Positions 9,194 through 18,970 of a DNA stretch of 64,000 nucleotides are shown here, piece after piece. A model generated the notes under the pieces. The model was not told the origin of the DNA. It saw only the letters and a program-made list of their open reading frames with translations, and did no database searches. Location of the stretch: NCBI GenBank assembly GCA_963748925.1, contig CAVVKG010000009.1:744001-808000 (forward strand). The letters run 5' to 3'. The position numbers and the translations under genes were made by a program. The stretch's first letter is position 1; every line of letters starts with the position of its first letter. The DNA is from Cryomorpha sp963748925. Lineage in GTDB: Bacteria > Bacteroidota > Bacteroidia > Flavobacteriales_D > Cryomorphaceae.

Positions 9194-9889
9194 TTAGAAG
9201 CTAAAAGCCAGCCCTAGAGAGAACGTAAATTGGTCTGTACGGGATTGATGGGTTTCGTAAGTATATTCTCCAGCACCAGAAATATTGATCGATTCGGGAT
9301 TGATATATTGGGCTCGATCTCCTTTTAGTTTTTCAAAACGACCTTCGATAAAAACCCCTCTGATCAGTCGGTATTGCAATCCTACTGCCCACCCGGTTAC
9401 CCAAACAAAATCGCGATCAGAAACTTCAGTAAGTGGATCCATATCTGTACCTTGGGGGGTTACCATAAGCAGTTTTGATTTCACGCTATAGGCGCGCATT
9501 CCTGCAATAACCTCCCCGTAAGGTCTAAAGTCTCTATTAAACGGTCTTAATCTGGCATGAACGTAATAAGTATAGGCGTTGCCATTTAGGTTAAGTTCTG
9601 CCTCCTGCGCATTTCCCATTTCGTCTGCTATGAAAACATCGCGACCCTCTCCACCTATTTTATTCCAAGCAAATCCACCACCGGCTTCAATGGGCAATTT
9701 AAGAATGGGCATAGAAAGCGAGGCATTTACACCAAAGGGTGTTCCTTTGTAAAGCTCTGAGTATTCTCCGCGTGGCACAGCTAGTTGTGCACCTCCCGAA
9801 ATAGTAGCACCTCGGCCAGGTAGTTGAGCAAAACTCGCTGAGGTAAGAAAGCTAAAAAAGAATCCGGTAAGAATTAGAGACCTTATCAT
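9194..9889 (-). CDS. Outer-membrane beta-barrel protein, hypothetical
   Basis: 231 residues. A signal peptide (MIRSLILTGFFFSFLTSASFAQ) is followed by alternating hydrophobic/polar strands (ATISGGAQLAVPRGEYSE, TYYVHARLRPFNRDFRPYG, WAVGLQYRLIRGVFIEGRFEKL) and the protein ends in FTFSLGLAFSF, with the terminal Phe that is the usual barrel-insertion signal. Its size suggests an 8- to 10-strand barrel of the OmpA/OmpW-like porin-fold type. I do not recognise a specific family. A TATTTTTG box on the minus strand (complement of 9928-9935) lies 39 nt upstream and could be its promoter. It is separated from mfd by 218 nt of sequence in which I see nothing else, so it is probably monocistronic. Confidence 0.8.
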   Translation of the reverse strand: MIRSLILTGFFFSFLTSASFAQLPGRGATISGGAQLAVPRGEYSELYKGTPFGVNASLSMPILKLPIEAGGGFAWNKIGGEGRDVFIADEMGNAQEAELNLNGNAYTYYVHARLRPFNRDFRPYGEVIAGMRAYSVKSKLLMVTPQGTDMDPLTEVSDRDFVWVTGWAVGLQYRLIRGVFIEGRFEKLKGDRAQYINPESINISGAGEYTYETHQSRTDQFTFSLGLAFSF

Positions 9890-10107
9890 AACACCATTAT
9901 TTAACAGTGTTTTTCCAAAGGTTGTGCCAAAAATACAAACGCCTAAAAGTCAGATGAATAAAATCAGTTTATAAGCATTATTAAATTGAGTTCACTAAGA
10001 GTTTCAATGTGAATGTTCCAAAGTTTTAGTGAGCCGATAGGTTTCGAAAACTCTAAGGATCTAAATAATAAAAAACTCAATCGGTGTTTTAGCTAAATGG
10101 CAAAAAT

Positions 10108-13100
10108 CTATCGGGCCACACTACTCATTTCAAGAAGTGGTTGCAATGATTCCAATGCCGATTTTATGTCGACAACATTCGTTTTTGACAGCCGTAGATT
10201 ATTCCCTTTTTCATACATTTTATATCCTTGAGGATTTGATTTTATAAACTCCAGGACTCTCGAAAAGGCTAGGCTTTCGTAGTACGGTGATTGCTGGTTT
10301 GAAACGAAATACCCAATCATCATTCCGCCTTTGAGGGTTAGCTTCTCAAAGCCAATTTCTTTAGCCAGCCAGCGAAGACGAATGGCATCGAGCAAAGCTT
10401 CTGTTTGTTCCGGTATTTTGCCAAATCTATCACTCAATTGCATTCGGTAATTCTCAATTTCAGTGTCGCTACTTATGTTGTCGAGTTCGCGGTATATGCT
10501 CAACCTCTCAGTTATATCTGAAACATAGTCGCCAGGAATAAGAATTTCGAAATCGGTTTCCAATATACAATCGGATACATATTCGCCAAGGCGCTCGTTT
10601 TCTTCGTGGTATAGATCCTTAAACTCATCTTCTTTGAGCTCGCGTATAGCTTCGTCGAGTATTTTTTGATAGGTTTCAAAACCAATATCTGTAATGAAAC
10701 CGCTTTGTTCTCCACCCAGCAAATTACCCGCTCCGCGAATATCAAGATCGCGCATGGCAATATTGAGCCCGCTGCCCAGATCGCTAAATTGCGTGATGGC
10801 TTGCATCCTTTTTCTCGCCTCGCTGGAAATAACAGATAGAGGAGGAGAGATGAGGTAGCAAAACGCTTTTTTATTGCTGCGCCCCACGCGACCGCGAAGC
10901 TGATGTAAGTCGCTGAGGCCAAAATCATTGGCGTTATTAATTATGATGGTGTTTGCATTCGGAATGTCAATCCCCGACTCAATAATGGTGGTTGCCACCA
11001 AAACATCAAACATACCGTCGATAAAGTCGGTCATTACTTTCTCAAGCTTTTTCCCGTCCATTTGGCCATGTCCTATCGCTATCCTCACATCGGGACATAG
11101 GCGTTGGATCATTCCAGCTATTTCCTGAATATTTTGAATCTTATTGTGTACAAAAAAGACTTGGCCGCCACGGCTTGCCTCGTAGCTTATCGCGTCACGA
11201 ATTACTTCTTCATTAAAAGTAAACATCTCAGTTTGCACCGGATATCTGTTTGGTGGAGCGGTGTTAATAATGCTCAAATCGCGCGCGCCCATCATTGAAA
11301 ATTGAAGCGTTCGAGGAATTGGTGTAGCTGTTAAAGTGAGCGTGTCCACATTTGCTTTCAGCGTTTTAAGTTTGTCTTTTACGCCTACGCCAAATTTTTG
11401 CTCTTCATCAATAATCAGTAAACCAAGGTCTTTAAATTTTACCTGCTTGCCTACTATTTTATGCGTTCCAACAATAATATCTATCTCACCATTCTCTAAA
11501 GCCTTAAGCGTTTCAGTTTGTTTCTTACCTGATACAAACCGATTGAGCAAGCCTACTCTGCATGGAAAATCTTTAAGCCTTTCCGCAAAATTCTTTTTGT
11601 GTTGCAATGATAGAATGGTGGTAGGTACCAAAACGGCTACTTGCTTATTATCGCATACAGCCTTAAAAGCTGCACGAATAGCGATCTCTGTCTTTCCAAA
11701 GCCTACATCCCCGCAAACAAGTCTGTCCATAGGCGATGGAGACTCCATATCTTGTTTTACTGCCTGAATTGATTTAATCTGATCTGGCGTATCCTCATAA
11801 ATAAATGAAGCTTCAAGTTCTGTTTGCAGGTAGTTATCTTCCGAAAATGCGAATCCTTTTTCGGCTTTTCTTTGGGCATAAAGTTTTATAAGGTCGTAAG
11901 CTATTTGCTTTACTCTGCTCTTGGTTTTGGCCTTAGCCTTTGACCACGCTGCGCTTCCCAGTTTATTGATGGAGGGTTGTGTGCCATCTTTTCCTGAGTA
12001 TTTGCTAATGCGGTGCAGGGAGTGAATACTTACGTAAAGGATATCGTTGTCTCGATACACAAGCCTGATGGCTTCTTGCTCTTTGCCGTTTACATCTATT
12101 TTTTCAAGACCCGAGAATTTCCCGATTCCGTGATCAATATGCGTTACAAAGTCTCCCGGTTCCAGACTGCTCAATTCCTTGATCGTCATGGCTTCCTTGT
12201 TCTTCTTAAAGCCTTCTTTCAGATAGAAGCGATGGTACCTTTCAAAAATTTGATGATCGGTGTAGCAGCACAGCATCAGGTCTTTGTCGATAAATCCATC
12301 GGCAAGCTCATCAACTATCGGGGTGAATTTTACCTTCGCATCCAGGTCGTGAAAAATGCGCTCAATACGCTCTATTTGTTTTTCATTTCCTGAAAAGATG
12401 AAATTGGCAAAACCAGCTTTCGTTCTATTGTTAAGATCTTCAATAAGCAGATCGAAATTCTTGTGAAAAATAGGCTGTGCCGATTGATTATACTCGAATT
12501 TTATTTCGTTGCTGTCAAAGCTTGTACCCACAGAAATAAGGCTAAATCGCTTAAGCGTTTTGAGAAAACGCTCTCCGTATATAAATGCTTCAGCGGGTTT
12601 TAAGTGACTTAAAGGTGAGTTGAGCTTCTTAAATTGTTTCTCAGCTACTTCAAAATGATGATCGAGCCGATCTGATATAAATTGTTGATCTTTAATCCAT
12701 ACGGAAGAGTCTTGATCTATAAAATCAAGAAAAGTTTCCTTCGATTCCAGCATGGTTTTTTGCTGAATGTTTGGAATGATCGTAAAATCATTTTCATCGC
12801 TAATCGAAAGCTGCGTTACCGGATTAAATTTTCTGAGCGACTCTACTTCATCTCCAAAAAATTCAATTCTATAAGGGTGGTCTTCGCCAAATGAAAACAC
12901 ATCCACTATTCCACCACGAATGGAGAAATGACCGGGTTCATATACGAAATCGACCCGGTGAAATTCATATTCGGTAAGCAGCTCATTCAAAAAGCCGATT
13001 GAATAGGTTGCGTCTTTTTTCAATTCAAAACTATTGGTTTTGAGTTGTTTGCGGGTTACAACACTTTCAGAAAGCGCTTCGGGATAGGTAACTATTGCTC

Positions 13101-13461
13101 GAGGCTTGGTTGACTTTTGCGAAAGCGATTTGAGTACTTCTGCGCGAAGTACGATATTGGCATTATCAGTATTCTCGGTTTGGTATGGTACCCTATGGGT
13201 TTCCGGAAAAAAGTAAACCTCTATGCCATTTTCTTCAAAGCGCTGCAAATCATTTTGAAAATATGCGGCTTCTTCTTTATCGTTAAAAATAAAGAGGTGA
13301 TCACTCTTACTTTTTCTGATTACTCCCTGTGCCACGAGTGCCATTCCAGAACCAGAAAGGCCGCACAGTGAAATTCTGGCGGCTTTTGTATTTAAGGCGT
13401 TACTTACAAGCTGAGCCTTATTGTCATTAAAATAATGTTCTGCTAAATCGGTAATTTTCAT
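10108..13461 (-). CDS. mfd: Transcription-repair coupling factor Mfd
   Basis: 1117 residues, the normal family length. It removes RNA polymerase stalled at DNA lesions and recruits the UvrA/UvrB excision machinery. Order: N-terminal UvrB-homology modules (IFNDKEEAAYFQNDL, VYFFPETHRVPYQTENTDN); the RNA-polymerase interaction (CarD-like) domain opening with LEPGDFVTHIDHGIGKFSG near residue 440; the RecG-like translocase with Walker A GDVGFGKT (near residue 585), DEEQKFGV, TATPIPRTLQ and RGRVGRSNKKAFCYL; and the C-terminal TRCF domain. It starts 2 nt after the fbp stop on the minus strand, so fbp-mfd is a likely transcript. No obvious anomaly is seen. Confidence 0.98.
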   Translation of the reverse strand: MKITDLAEHYFNDNKAQLVSNALNTKAARISLCGLSGSGMALVAQGVIRKSKSDHLFIFNDKEEAAYFQNDLQRFEENGIEVYFFPETHRVPYQTENTDNANIVLRAEVLKSLSQKSTKPRAIVTYPEALSESVVTRKQLKTNSFELKKDATYSIGFLNELLTEYEFHRVDFVYEPGHFSIRGGIVDVFSFGEDHPYRIEFFGDEVESLRKFNPVTQLSISDENDFTIIPNIQQKTMLESKETFLDFIDQDSSVWIKDQQFISDRLDHHFEVAEKQFKKLNSPLSHLKPAEAFIYGERFLKTLKRFSLISVGTSFDSNEIKFEYNQSAQPIFHKNFDLLIEDLNNRTKAGFANFIFSGNEKQIERIERIFHDLDAKVKFTPIVDELADGFIDKDLMLCCYTDHQIFERYHRFYLKEGFKKNKEAMTIKELSSLEPGDFVTHIDHGIGKFSGLEKIDVNGKEQEAIRLVYRDNDILYVSIHSLHRISKYSGKDGTQPSINKLGSAAWSKAKAKTKSRVKQIAYDLIKLYAQRKAEKGFAFSEDNYLQTELEASFIYEDTPDQIKSIQAVKQDMESPSPMDRLVCGDVGFGKTEIAIRAAFKAVCDNKQVAVLVPTTILSLQHKKNFAERLKDFPCRVGLLNRFVSGKKQTETLKALENGEIDIIVGTHKIVGKQVKFKDLGLLIIDEEQKFGVGVKDKLKTLKANVDTLTLTATPIPRTLQFSMMGARDLSIINTAPPNRYPVQTEMFTFNEEVIRDAISYEASRGGQVFFVHNKIQNIQEIAGMIQRLCPDVRIAIGHGQMDGKKLEKVMTDFIDGMFDVLVATTIIESGIDIPNANTIIINNANDFGLSDLHQLRGRVGRSNKKAFCYLISPPLSVISSEARKRMQAITQFSDLGSGLNIAMRDLDIRGAGNLLGGEQSGFITDIGFETYQKILDEAIRELKEDEFKDLYHEENERLGEYVSDCILETDFEILIPGDYVSDITERLSIYRELDNISSDTEIENYRMQLSDRFGKIPEQTEALLDAIRLRWLAKEIGFEKLTLKGGMMIGYFVSNQQSPYYESLAFSRVLEFIKSNPQGYKMYEKGNNLRLSKTNVVDIKSALESLQPLLEMSSVAR

Positions 13462-13463
13462 GC

Positions 13464-14492
13464 TTAGGATCGGGACTCTACAGGGCTATGCTCGGCAATA
13501 AAAGATTCTGCCTGCTCTACCATGTGTTTTGACCCGATGAATAAAGGTGTTCTTTGGTGTAAGTGATTTGGAGTAATTCCCAAAATTCGGTTTTTTCCGT
13601 CAGATGCGAGCCCTCCGGCTTGTTCAACAATAAAAGCAAGAGGAATGTTTTCGTACATCAACCTGAGTTTTCCTTCTGGATTAGTGCCGGTAGAAGGGTA
13701 AATATAAATTCCCCCTTTGATCAGGTTTCTGTGAAAATCAGCTACAAGCGAACCGATGTATCTGCTTGTATACGGTCTGTTCGTTTCTTCGTCTTCCTCC
13801 TGGCAGTGTTTTAGATACTTCTTTACACCTTCGGGAAACTGCTTGTAATTTCCTTCATTAATAGAGTAAATCTTACCGTCTTTTGGAATTCGCATGTTGG
13901 GATGTGAAAGGCAGAATACACCGATTGAAGTATCTAGCGTAAATCCATTTACGCCATGGCCAGTGCTGAATACCAGCATGGTAGAGCTTCCATAAATAAT
14001 GTATCCCGCTGCAACAAGATCCAGTCCCGGCTGTAGAAAATCTTCCAGCTGAGCTACAGTTCCCGGTTTGGTTTTACGTCTGTAAATTGAAAAAATTGTT
14101 CCGATAGAAACGTTTACATCAATGTTTGAAGATCCATCAAGTGGATCCATTAAAACCACATATTTTCCCCAGATAGATTCGCCTTTATCAAAGGCAATAA
14201 AATCTTCGTTTTCTTCCGACCCTATTCCACAAACTTCATGCTGGGCTTTTAAGGCATTTATCATCTGGATATTTGCATAAACATCCAGCTTTTGCTGAGT
14301 TTCGCCTTGAATGTTCTCATTGCCTGACGAACCCAAAATATCATCTACAAGACCGGCCTTGTTCACTTCTCGGTTCACAACTTTTGCCGCAAGTCGGATG
14401 GCGCTTAAGAGCCTTGACAGCTCGCCTTTGGCGAATGGAAAATCAGATTGACGTTCTACTATAAATTCGCCGAGGGTGGTAAGTTTATTCAT
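13464..14492 (-). CDS. fbp: Fructose-1,6-bisphosphatase class I
   Basis: 342 residues. It hydrolyses fructose-1,6-bisphosphate to fructose-6-phosphate, the committed gluconeogenic step, in the cytoplasm. The metal-binding and catalytic signature VLMDPLDGSSNIDVNVSIGT, the upstream GSEENED acidic site, the substrate region SRYIGSLVADFHRNLIKGGIY and the late segment GKLRLMYENIPLAFIVEQAGG all fit class I (FBPase I) enzymes; the length is normal. A near-consensus promoter box (one mismatch from TAnnTTTG on the minus strand near 14509-14516) lies just upstream. It is the first gene of the fbp-mfd pair and diverges from the GNAT gene. Confidence 0.97.
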   Translation of the reverse strand: MNKLTTLGEFIVERQSDFPFAKGELSRLLSAIRLAAKVVNREVNKAGLVDDILGSSGNENIQGETQQKLDVYANIQMINALKAQHEVCGIGSEENEDFIAFDKGESIWGKYVVLMDPLDGSSNIDVNVSIGTIFSIYRRKTKPGTVAQLEDFLQPGLDLVAAGYIIYGSSTMLVFSTGHGVNGFTLDTSIGVFCLSHPNMRIPKDGKIYSINEGNYKQFPEGVKKYLKHCQEEDEETNRPYTSRYIGSLVADFHRNLIKGGIYIYPSTGTNPEGKLRLMYENIPLAFIVEQAGGLASDGKNRILGITPNHLHQRTPLFIGSKHMVEQAESFIAEHSPVESRS

Positions 14493-14587
14493 TGTTTTTT
14501 TAATAGATTTTGCAAATATCGCGATTTTCTATCTCTTAGTCCACCCTAAAGTTTTATTCGGATACCGATATTTCTTTTCTTTGCTTC

Positions 14588-15061
14588 GTGAAAACGAATA
14601 TAACGATAAGAAATGCAAGCCCCGACGATTGCATTGCGGTGCACAGCCTGATACAAGAATTGGCTGTATTTGAAAAGGCTGCCGAAGAGGTAGAAGTCTC
14701 AGTTGAGCAGCTTGAAAAAGATGCCTTTGGTGAAAACCGGATTGTTGAAATTCGAGTTGCCGAGCAAAACGGCGAAGTAGTCGGCGCGGCTCTGACTTAT
14801 GAAAAATACAGCACCTGGAAAGGACGATCCTTGCATTTAGAAGACCTTATCGTTAAAGAATCACACAGAGGTAAAGGCATTGGCTCTATGTTATTTAATG
14901 AAATTGTGAAGCTTTGTAAAGATCGCGGCTACGGTCGTATGGAATGGCAGGTGCTCGACTGGAATGAATCTGCGATTGAATTTTATAAAAAATATGGCAC
15001 TACATATCTTCACGACTGGCTTGATTGTCGCCTGACATCAGAAGATATCAAAAACCTCTGA
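14588..15061 (+). CDS. GNAT family N-acetyltransferase (diamine/thialysine acetyltransferase-like)
   Basis: 157 residues from a GTG start; no in-frame ATG precedes the fold. The acetyl-CoA-binding motif A is seen in LIVKESHRGKGIGSMLFNEI, preceded by the beta4 strand HLEDL and followed by the C-terminal GYGRMEWQVLDWNESAIEFY motif. The last feature, with AVFEKAAEEVEVSVEQL near the N-terminus, resembles the spermidine/spermine and thialysine N-acetyltransferase branch. The true substrate cannot be fixed from sequence. Its stop lies 3 nt before the aspartate kinase ATG, so the two genes are co-transcribed, but no metabolic link is obvious. Confidence 0.88.
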   Translation: MKTNITIRNASPDDCIAVHSLIQELAVFEKAAEEVEVSVEQLEKDAFGENRIVEIRVAEQNGEVVGAALTYEKYSTWKGRSLHLEDLIVKESHRGKGIGSMLFNEIVKLCKDRGYGRMEWQVLDWNESAIEFYKKYGTTYLHDWLDCRLTSEDIKNL

Positions 15062-15064
15062 TAA

Positions 15065-16342
15065 ATGAGAATTTTCAAATTTGGTGGGGCTTCGGTGCGC
15101 GATGCGGCCGGAGTGGTTAACGCTGCTAAGATTATCAATATGAACCCCAAGCAAGACTTGGTGGTAGTGGTCTCAGCAATGGGAAAGATGACCAATGCGC
15201 TTGAAAGTGTGGTATTGGCTTACAGGCAGGGAGATGAAGGCCTTGCCGAATTGCGCGATACATTTTATGCTTATCATCAAAAGATAATCTCTGATCTAAA
15301 AATAAAGGATGTTCTGGCGATTGAAACGTTTGCCAAGCTTTATGAAAAACTGAAATATCAGTTGGAGAAGCCACCAACCGATAATTTCGACTATGACTAC
15401 GATCAGATAGTAAGCTATGGTGAGCTTTTCTCCAGCGCCATTTTATCTGCCTATCTCGATCATTCTGGAATTAATAATGAATGGGTCGATGCGCGAAATC
15501 TCATAAGAACTGACAATACCTACCGCGAGGGAAAAGTAAACTGGGAGAAAACATCTGAGCTAATTCAAAGTGCTTATGCTTCCGCGAAAGGTAAAAGTGG
15601 AGGGAAGCGCACGGTTATGCTCTGCCAGGGGTTTATTGGTCATACAGCCGAGAGGAATACTACGACTCTGGGAAGGGAAGGATCAGATTTTTCGGCGGCC
15701 ATCTTTGCTTATGCCCTCGAAGCTGAGTCTGTTACTATTTGGAAAGATGTGCCGGGAATGCTCAATGCCGATCCCAAGTATTTCAGCGACGCGGTGAAGT
15801 TAAAGCGAATAAGCTATAAAGAAGCAATTGAGCTGGCGTATTACGGAGCTTCTGTAATACATCCCAAAACCATAAAGCCACTCCAAAACAAGAAGATTTT
15901 GCTTTACGTAAAATCGTTTTTGAAACCGGCAGAAGAGGGCACTGTAATTGAATCAAGTACATTTAGTGATTCACTTATTCCTTCTTTTATTTTCAAGGTT
16001 AATCAGGTGTTGATTTCTTTTACTCAGCGCGATTTTTCATTCGTTGCTGAAGAAAATCTAAGTCAGATATTTGGTATTTTTTCTGATAATCGGGTTAAGA
16101 TTAACTTGATGCAAAATTCGGCTATCAATTTCTCTGTATGTGTAGATTACGAAGCCGCCAAGCTCGATAAAATAAGGGCTGCCTGTAAAGATGATTACGA
16201 GGTGCTTTACAATCAGCCTTGTGAGCTGGTTACCATCCGTCACTATGATTCAGAAACAATAAGCCGCCTCCTTATCGGAAAAAAAGTGCTCCTGGAGCAG
16301 CGGAGCCGGAGTACGGTTCGCATGGTTTTGGTTAATGAGTAA
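15065..16342 (+). CDS. lysC: Aspartate kinase (monofunctional)
   Basis: 425 residues. It phosphorylates aspartate to 4-aspartyl phosphate, the first step to lysine, threonine and methionine. FKFGGASVRDAAGV at the N-terminus is the amino-acid kinase signature; TLGREGSDFSAAIFAYALEA and WKDVPGMLNADPKY mark the substrate and nucleotide sites; the last ~120 residues form ACT regulatory modules (LISFTQRDFSFVAEENLSQI and VSCVDY-like strands), so feedback control by an end-product amino acid is likely. There is no fused homoserine dehydrogenase, so it is the monofunctional type. It follows the GNAT gene by 3 nt. The lysC name is by family, since Bacteroidota may carry several isozymes. Confidence 0.93.
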   Translation: MRIFKFGGASVRDAAGVVNAAKIINMNPKQDLVVVVSAMGKMTNALESVVLAYRQGDEGLAELRDTFYAYHQKIISDLKIKDVLAIETFAKLYEKLKYQLEKPPTDNFDYDYDQIVSYGELFSSAILSAYLDHSGINNEWVDARNLIRTDNTYREGKVNWEKTSELIQSAYASAKGKSGGKRTVMLCQGFIGHTAERNTTTLGREGSDFSAAIFAYALEAESVTIWKDVPGMLNADPKYFSDAVKLKRISYKEAIELAYYGASVIHPKTIKPLQNKKILLYVKSFLKPAEEGTVIESSTFSDSLIPSFIFKVNQVLISFTQRDFSFVAEENLSQIFGIFSDNRVKINLMQNSAINFSVCVDYEAAKLDKIRAACKDDYEVLYNQPCELVTIRHYDSETISRLLIGKKVLLEQRSRSTVRMVLVNE

Positions 16343-16380
16343 GCGAGCCAAAACGTAAACCCTATTCTCCCAATCTTTAC

Positions 16381-16388
16381 TACTTTTG
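16381..16388 (+). promoter_or_regulatory. Promoter -7 box upstream of lpdA
   Basis: TACTTTTG matches TAnnTTTG exactly and lies 24 nt before the lpdA ATG. No clear -33 TTG is seen at the right spacing. Confidence 0.55.
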
Positions 16389-16412
16389 CACTGTAATTTA
16401 AAATAAGTCAGA

Positions 16413-17813
16413 ATGGATCAATATGATGTTGTTGTAATAGGCTCAGGGCCTGGTGGATATGTTTGTGCTATACGTGCTGCTCAGCTCGGTTTTAAAACGG
16501 CCATTATTGAAAAATACGCATCGTTGGGTGGAACTTGCCTTAATGTAGGCTGTATTCCTTCAAAGGCACTACTCGATTCATCTGAGCATTATTTTAATGC
16601 CGCACATAATTTTAAAGAACATGGAGTTGAACTCAATGACCTCAAAGTTAATTTGGGTCAGATGATAAAGCGCAAAGCAGGCGTGGTAGATCAAACGGTT
16701 CAGGGTATCGATTTCCTAATGAAAAAGAATAAAATCGATGTGCTTCATGGCCTTGGGTCCTTTGTAGATAAAAATACAATTAAGATTGCCGGAGATGATG
16801 GCGATAAAGAGATTAAAGGAAAGTACATTGTTATAGCTACTGGTTCAAAGCCCAATTATTTTCCGGGAATGGAACCTGATAAAAAGCGAATCATAACCAG
16901 TACTGAGGCGCTCGAATTGAAAGAAGTGCCTAAGCACATGGTTATCATCGGTGGTGGAGTTATTGGTTTGGAGTTGGGATCGGTCTATGCTCGCCTGGGT
17001 GCAGAAATCACTGTTCTTGAGTTCATGGATTCTATTATTCCGACCATGGATCGCACCATGGGTAAGGAGCTTCAGAAGGTTCTTAAGAAAGAAGGCTTTA
17101 AGTTCAATTTCAATCACAAAGTACAGAAGGTTGAAAATACCGGAAAAGGAGTGAAGGTAACAGCGCTTGACAAAAAAGAACAGGAAGTAACATTTGAAGG
17201 AGATTATTGTCTGGTATCAGTTGGCCGAAAGCCATTTACAGAAGGACTTGGTCTTGATAAAATTGGAATAGAAACCGATAAGCAGGGTAGGATTGAAACA
17301 GATGAACATCTGAAAACAAAAGTTGATAATGTTTATGCAATAGGCGATGTGGTCAAAGGGGCCATGCTCGCGCACAAAGCCAGCGAAGAAGGAACCCTGG
17401 TAGCCGAAATTATTGCCGGTCAAAAACCACATATCAATTACCGCTTGATTCCAAATGTGGTTTACACCTGGCCTGAAGTTGCTTCGGTGGGCTATACGCA
17501 AGAAGAGCTTGAAAAGGCAGGTCGTGAATTTAAGACGGGATCGTTTCCCATGCGAGCGCTGGGTAGATCTCGTGCGAGCGGAGATATTTACGGACAGGTG
17601 AAAATTCTTGCCGATAAAGAAACCGATGAGGTGCTTGGAGTTCACATGATTGGAGCGCGAACGGCCGATTTGATTGCAGAAGCTGTGGTTGCGATGGAGT
17701 ATAGGGCTAGTGCTGAGGATATTGCGCGAATGAGCCACGCACACCCAACCTATGCTGAGGCGGTTAAAGAAGCTGCTCTTGATGCTACCGGTAACAGGTC
17801 AGTACACAGCTAA
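16413..17813 (+). CDS. lpdA: Dihydrolipoyl dehydrogenase (E3)
   Basis: 466 residues. This FAD enzyme reoxidises dihydrolipoyl groups with NAD+, as the E3 part of the pyruvate and 2-oxoglutarate dehydrogenase and glycine-cleavage complexes. The FAD-binding GSGPGGYVCAIRAAQLG (residues 11-27), the redox disulfide CLNVGC (Cys42, Cys47), the NAD-binding IIGGGVIGLELGSVYARLG, the second FAD motif VYAIGDVV and the C-terminal catalytic HAHPTYAE (His-Pro followed by Glu) are all present at normal spacing. It has its own promoter box. The E1 alpha and E2 genes of a pyruvate dehydrogenase are at 52094-54508, so this E3 is a plausible partner encoded elsewhere. Confidence 0.97.
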   Translation: MDQYDVVVIGSGPGGYVCAIRAAQLGFKTAIIEKYASLGGTCLNVGCIPSKALLDSSEHYFNAAHNFKEHGVELNDLKVNLGQMIKRKAGVVDQTVQGIDFLMKKNKIDVLHGLGSFVDKNTIKIAGDDGDKEIKGKYIVIATGSKPNYFPGMEPDKKRIITSTEALELKEVPKHMVIIGGGVIGLELGSVYARLGAEITVLEFMDSIIPTMDRTMGKELQKVLKKEGFKFNFNHKVQKVENTGKGVKVTALDKKEQEVTFEGDYCLVSVGRKPFTEGLGLDKIGIETDKQGRIETDEHLKTKVDNVYAIGDVVKGAMLAHKASEEGTLVAEIIAGQKPHINYRLIPNVVYTWPEVASVGYTQEELEKAGREFKTGSFPMRALGRSRASGDIYGQVKILADKETDEVLGVHMIGARTADLIAEAVVAMEYRASAEDIARMSHAHPTYAEAVKEAALDATGNRSVHS

Positions 17814-17858
17814 TTGGATTTTTATTGAAACATTTCGCCTGGCGAATGTTGTGATCTT

Positions 17859-18881
17859 ATGAAGAAGAAAGTAGGAGTTTTATTGATAAATCTGGGCACA
17901 CCGGATAGTCCAAAAGTGAGCGATGTACGTCGTTATCTCACTGAGTTTTTGAACGATCCACGAGTAATTGATATCTCGTGGCTTGGGCGAAAAATTCTGG
18001 TAAACGGGATAATCGTGCCATTCCGAGCACCCAAATCGGCAAAGATTTACAAATCGCTTTTTGATAAGAATAACGGTGTTTCGCCTTTGCTCGAGTACGG
18101 AAGAAATCTCCAGGCAAAGCTCAAGGAGAAATTCGATCATGAAGAAGTAACCATAGAACTCGCTATGCGCTACGGGAAGCCTAGCCTTAATGAAGTTTGC
18201 GCTCGTATGGAAAAAGCAGGTTATGATGAGATTATCGTGTTCCCTCTCTTCCCGCAGTATGCTTCTTCAAGTACAGGGTCGGCACTTGAAAAAGCGTTGA
18301 GACTTATCCGCAACTGGTATGTCGTTCCCGAATTAAAAGTAATAAGCCAGTACTGGGATAATCCCGGATACATTGATACAATAATCGATAGAGCAAAGAA
18401 ATATAACCTTGCCGATTACGATCATATTTTATTCTCTTATCACGGACTTCCGGTTAGACAGGTTGATAAGGTATACGAAGATAGAAAGTGTGACAACCAC
18501 GATTGTGAGAAGGAAATAAATGATGAAAACCGCTGGTGCTACAAAGCCACAAGCTATGCTACCACGCGTCTCATTGCCGATAGGTTGGGTATCTCTGAAA
18601 AAGATTATACCGTGTGTTTCCAATCGCGTCTCGACAAAAAGTGGTTGGAGCCTTTTTCTGATAAAGTAGTAGAAGAATGGGGCAAAAAGGGTGCGAAGAA
18701 ATTGCTCGTGTTCTCACCGGCTTTTGTAGCAGACTGTCTCGAAACAACAATAGAAATAGGAGAGGAGTATCAGGAAATTTTTGAAGAACACGGCGGAGAA
18801 GTGGTTCAGCTGGTTGAAAGCCTTAACGATCACCCTCTTTGGGTTGATACCTGCGAGAAAATGATTCGGGAGCGAATTTAA
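17859..18881 (+). CDS. hemH: Ferrochelatase
   Basis: 340 residues. It inserts ferrous iron into protoporphyrin IX (or a related porphyrin) to make haem. The N-terminal GVLLINLGTPDSPKVSDVRR, the metal-site histidine in LFSYHGLPVRQ, the FQSRLDKKWLEPF segment and the active-site Glu in PAFVADCLETTIEIGEEY are characteristic. Length is normal for a bacterial hemH. The gene begins 45 nt after lpdA; a short imperfect hairpin (17830-17849) precedes the ATG but lacks a T run. A cysteine-rich insert (KCDNHDCEKE) is seen near residues 209-218; similar inserts occur in some homologues, and I infer no special function. Confidence 0.95.
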   Translation: MKKKVGVLLINLGTPDSPKVSDVRRYLTEFLNDPRVIDISWLGRKILVNGIIVPFRAPKSAKIYKSLFDKNNGVSPLLEYGRNLQAKLKEKFDHEEVTIELAMRYGKPSLNEVCARMEKAGYDEIIVFPLFPQYASSSTGSALEKALRLIRNWYVVPELKVISQYWDNPGYIDTIIDRAKKYNLADYDHILFSYHGLPVRQVDKVYEDRKCDNHDCEKEINDENRWCYKATSYATTRLIADRLGISEKDYTVCFQSRLDKKWLEPFSDKVVEEWGKKGAKKLLVFSPAFVADCLETTIEIGEEYQEIFEEHGGEVVQLVESLNDHPLWVDTCEKMIRERI

Positions 18882-18970
18882 ACTCCTATATTTCGGATAT
18901 TGCTTCCATGTATTAAACTTTTAGTCAGCCCCTATGGTTGTGCTATTGCCCTTCAGCATACGCAGACCTA

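Noticed and set aside
17830..17849. Hairpin between lpdA and hemH as a terminator or riboswitch
   Set aside because: The stem has a bulge and there is no T run or a conserved riboswitch pattern; co-transcription appears just as likely.
18938..18970. Upstream TTG start for pabB
   Set aside because: The added residues (MCYCPSAYADL) are not conserved-looking; ATG 18971 gives the normal PabB N-terminus.
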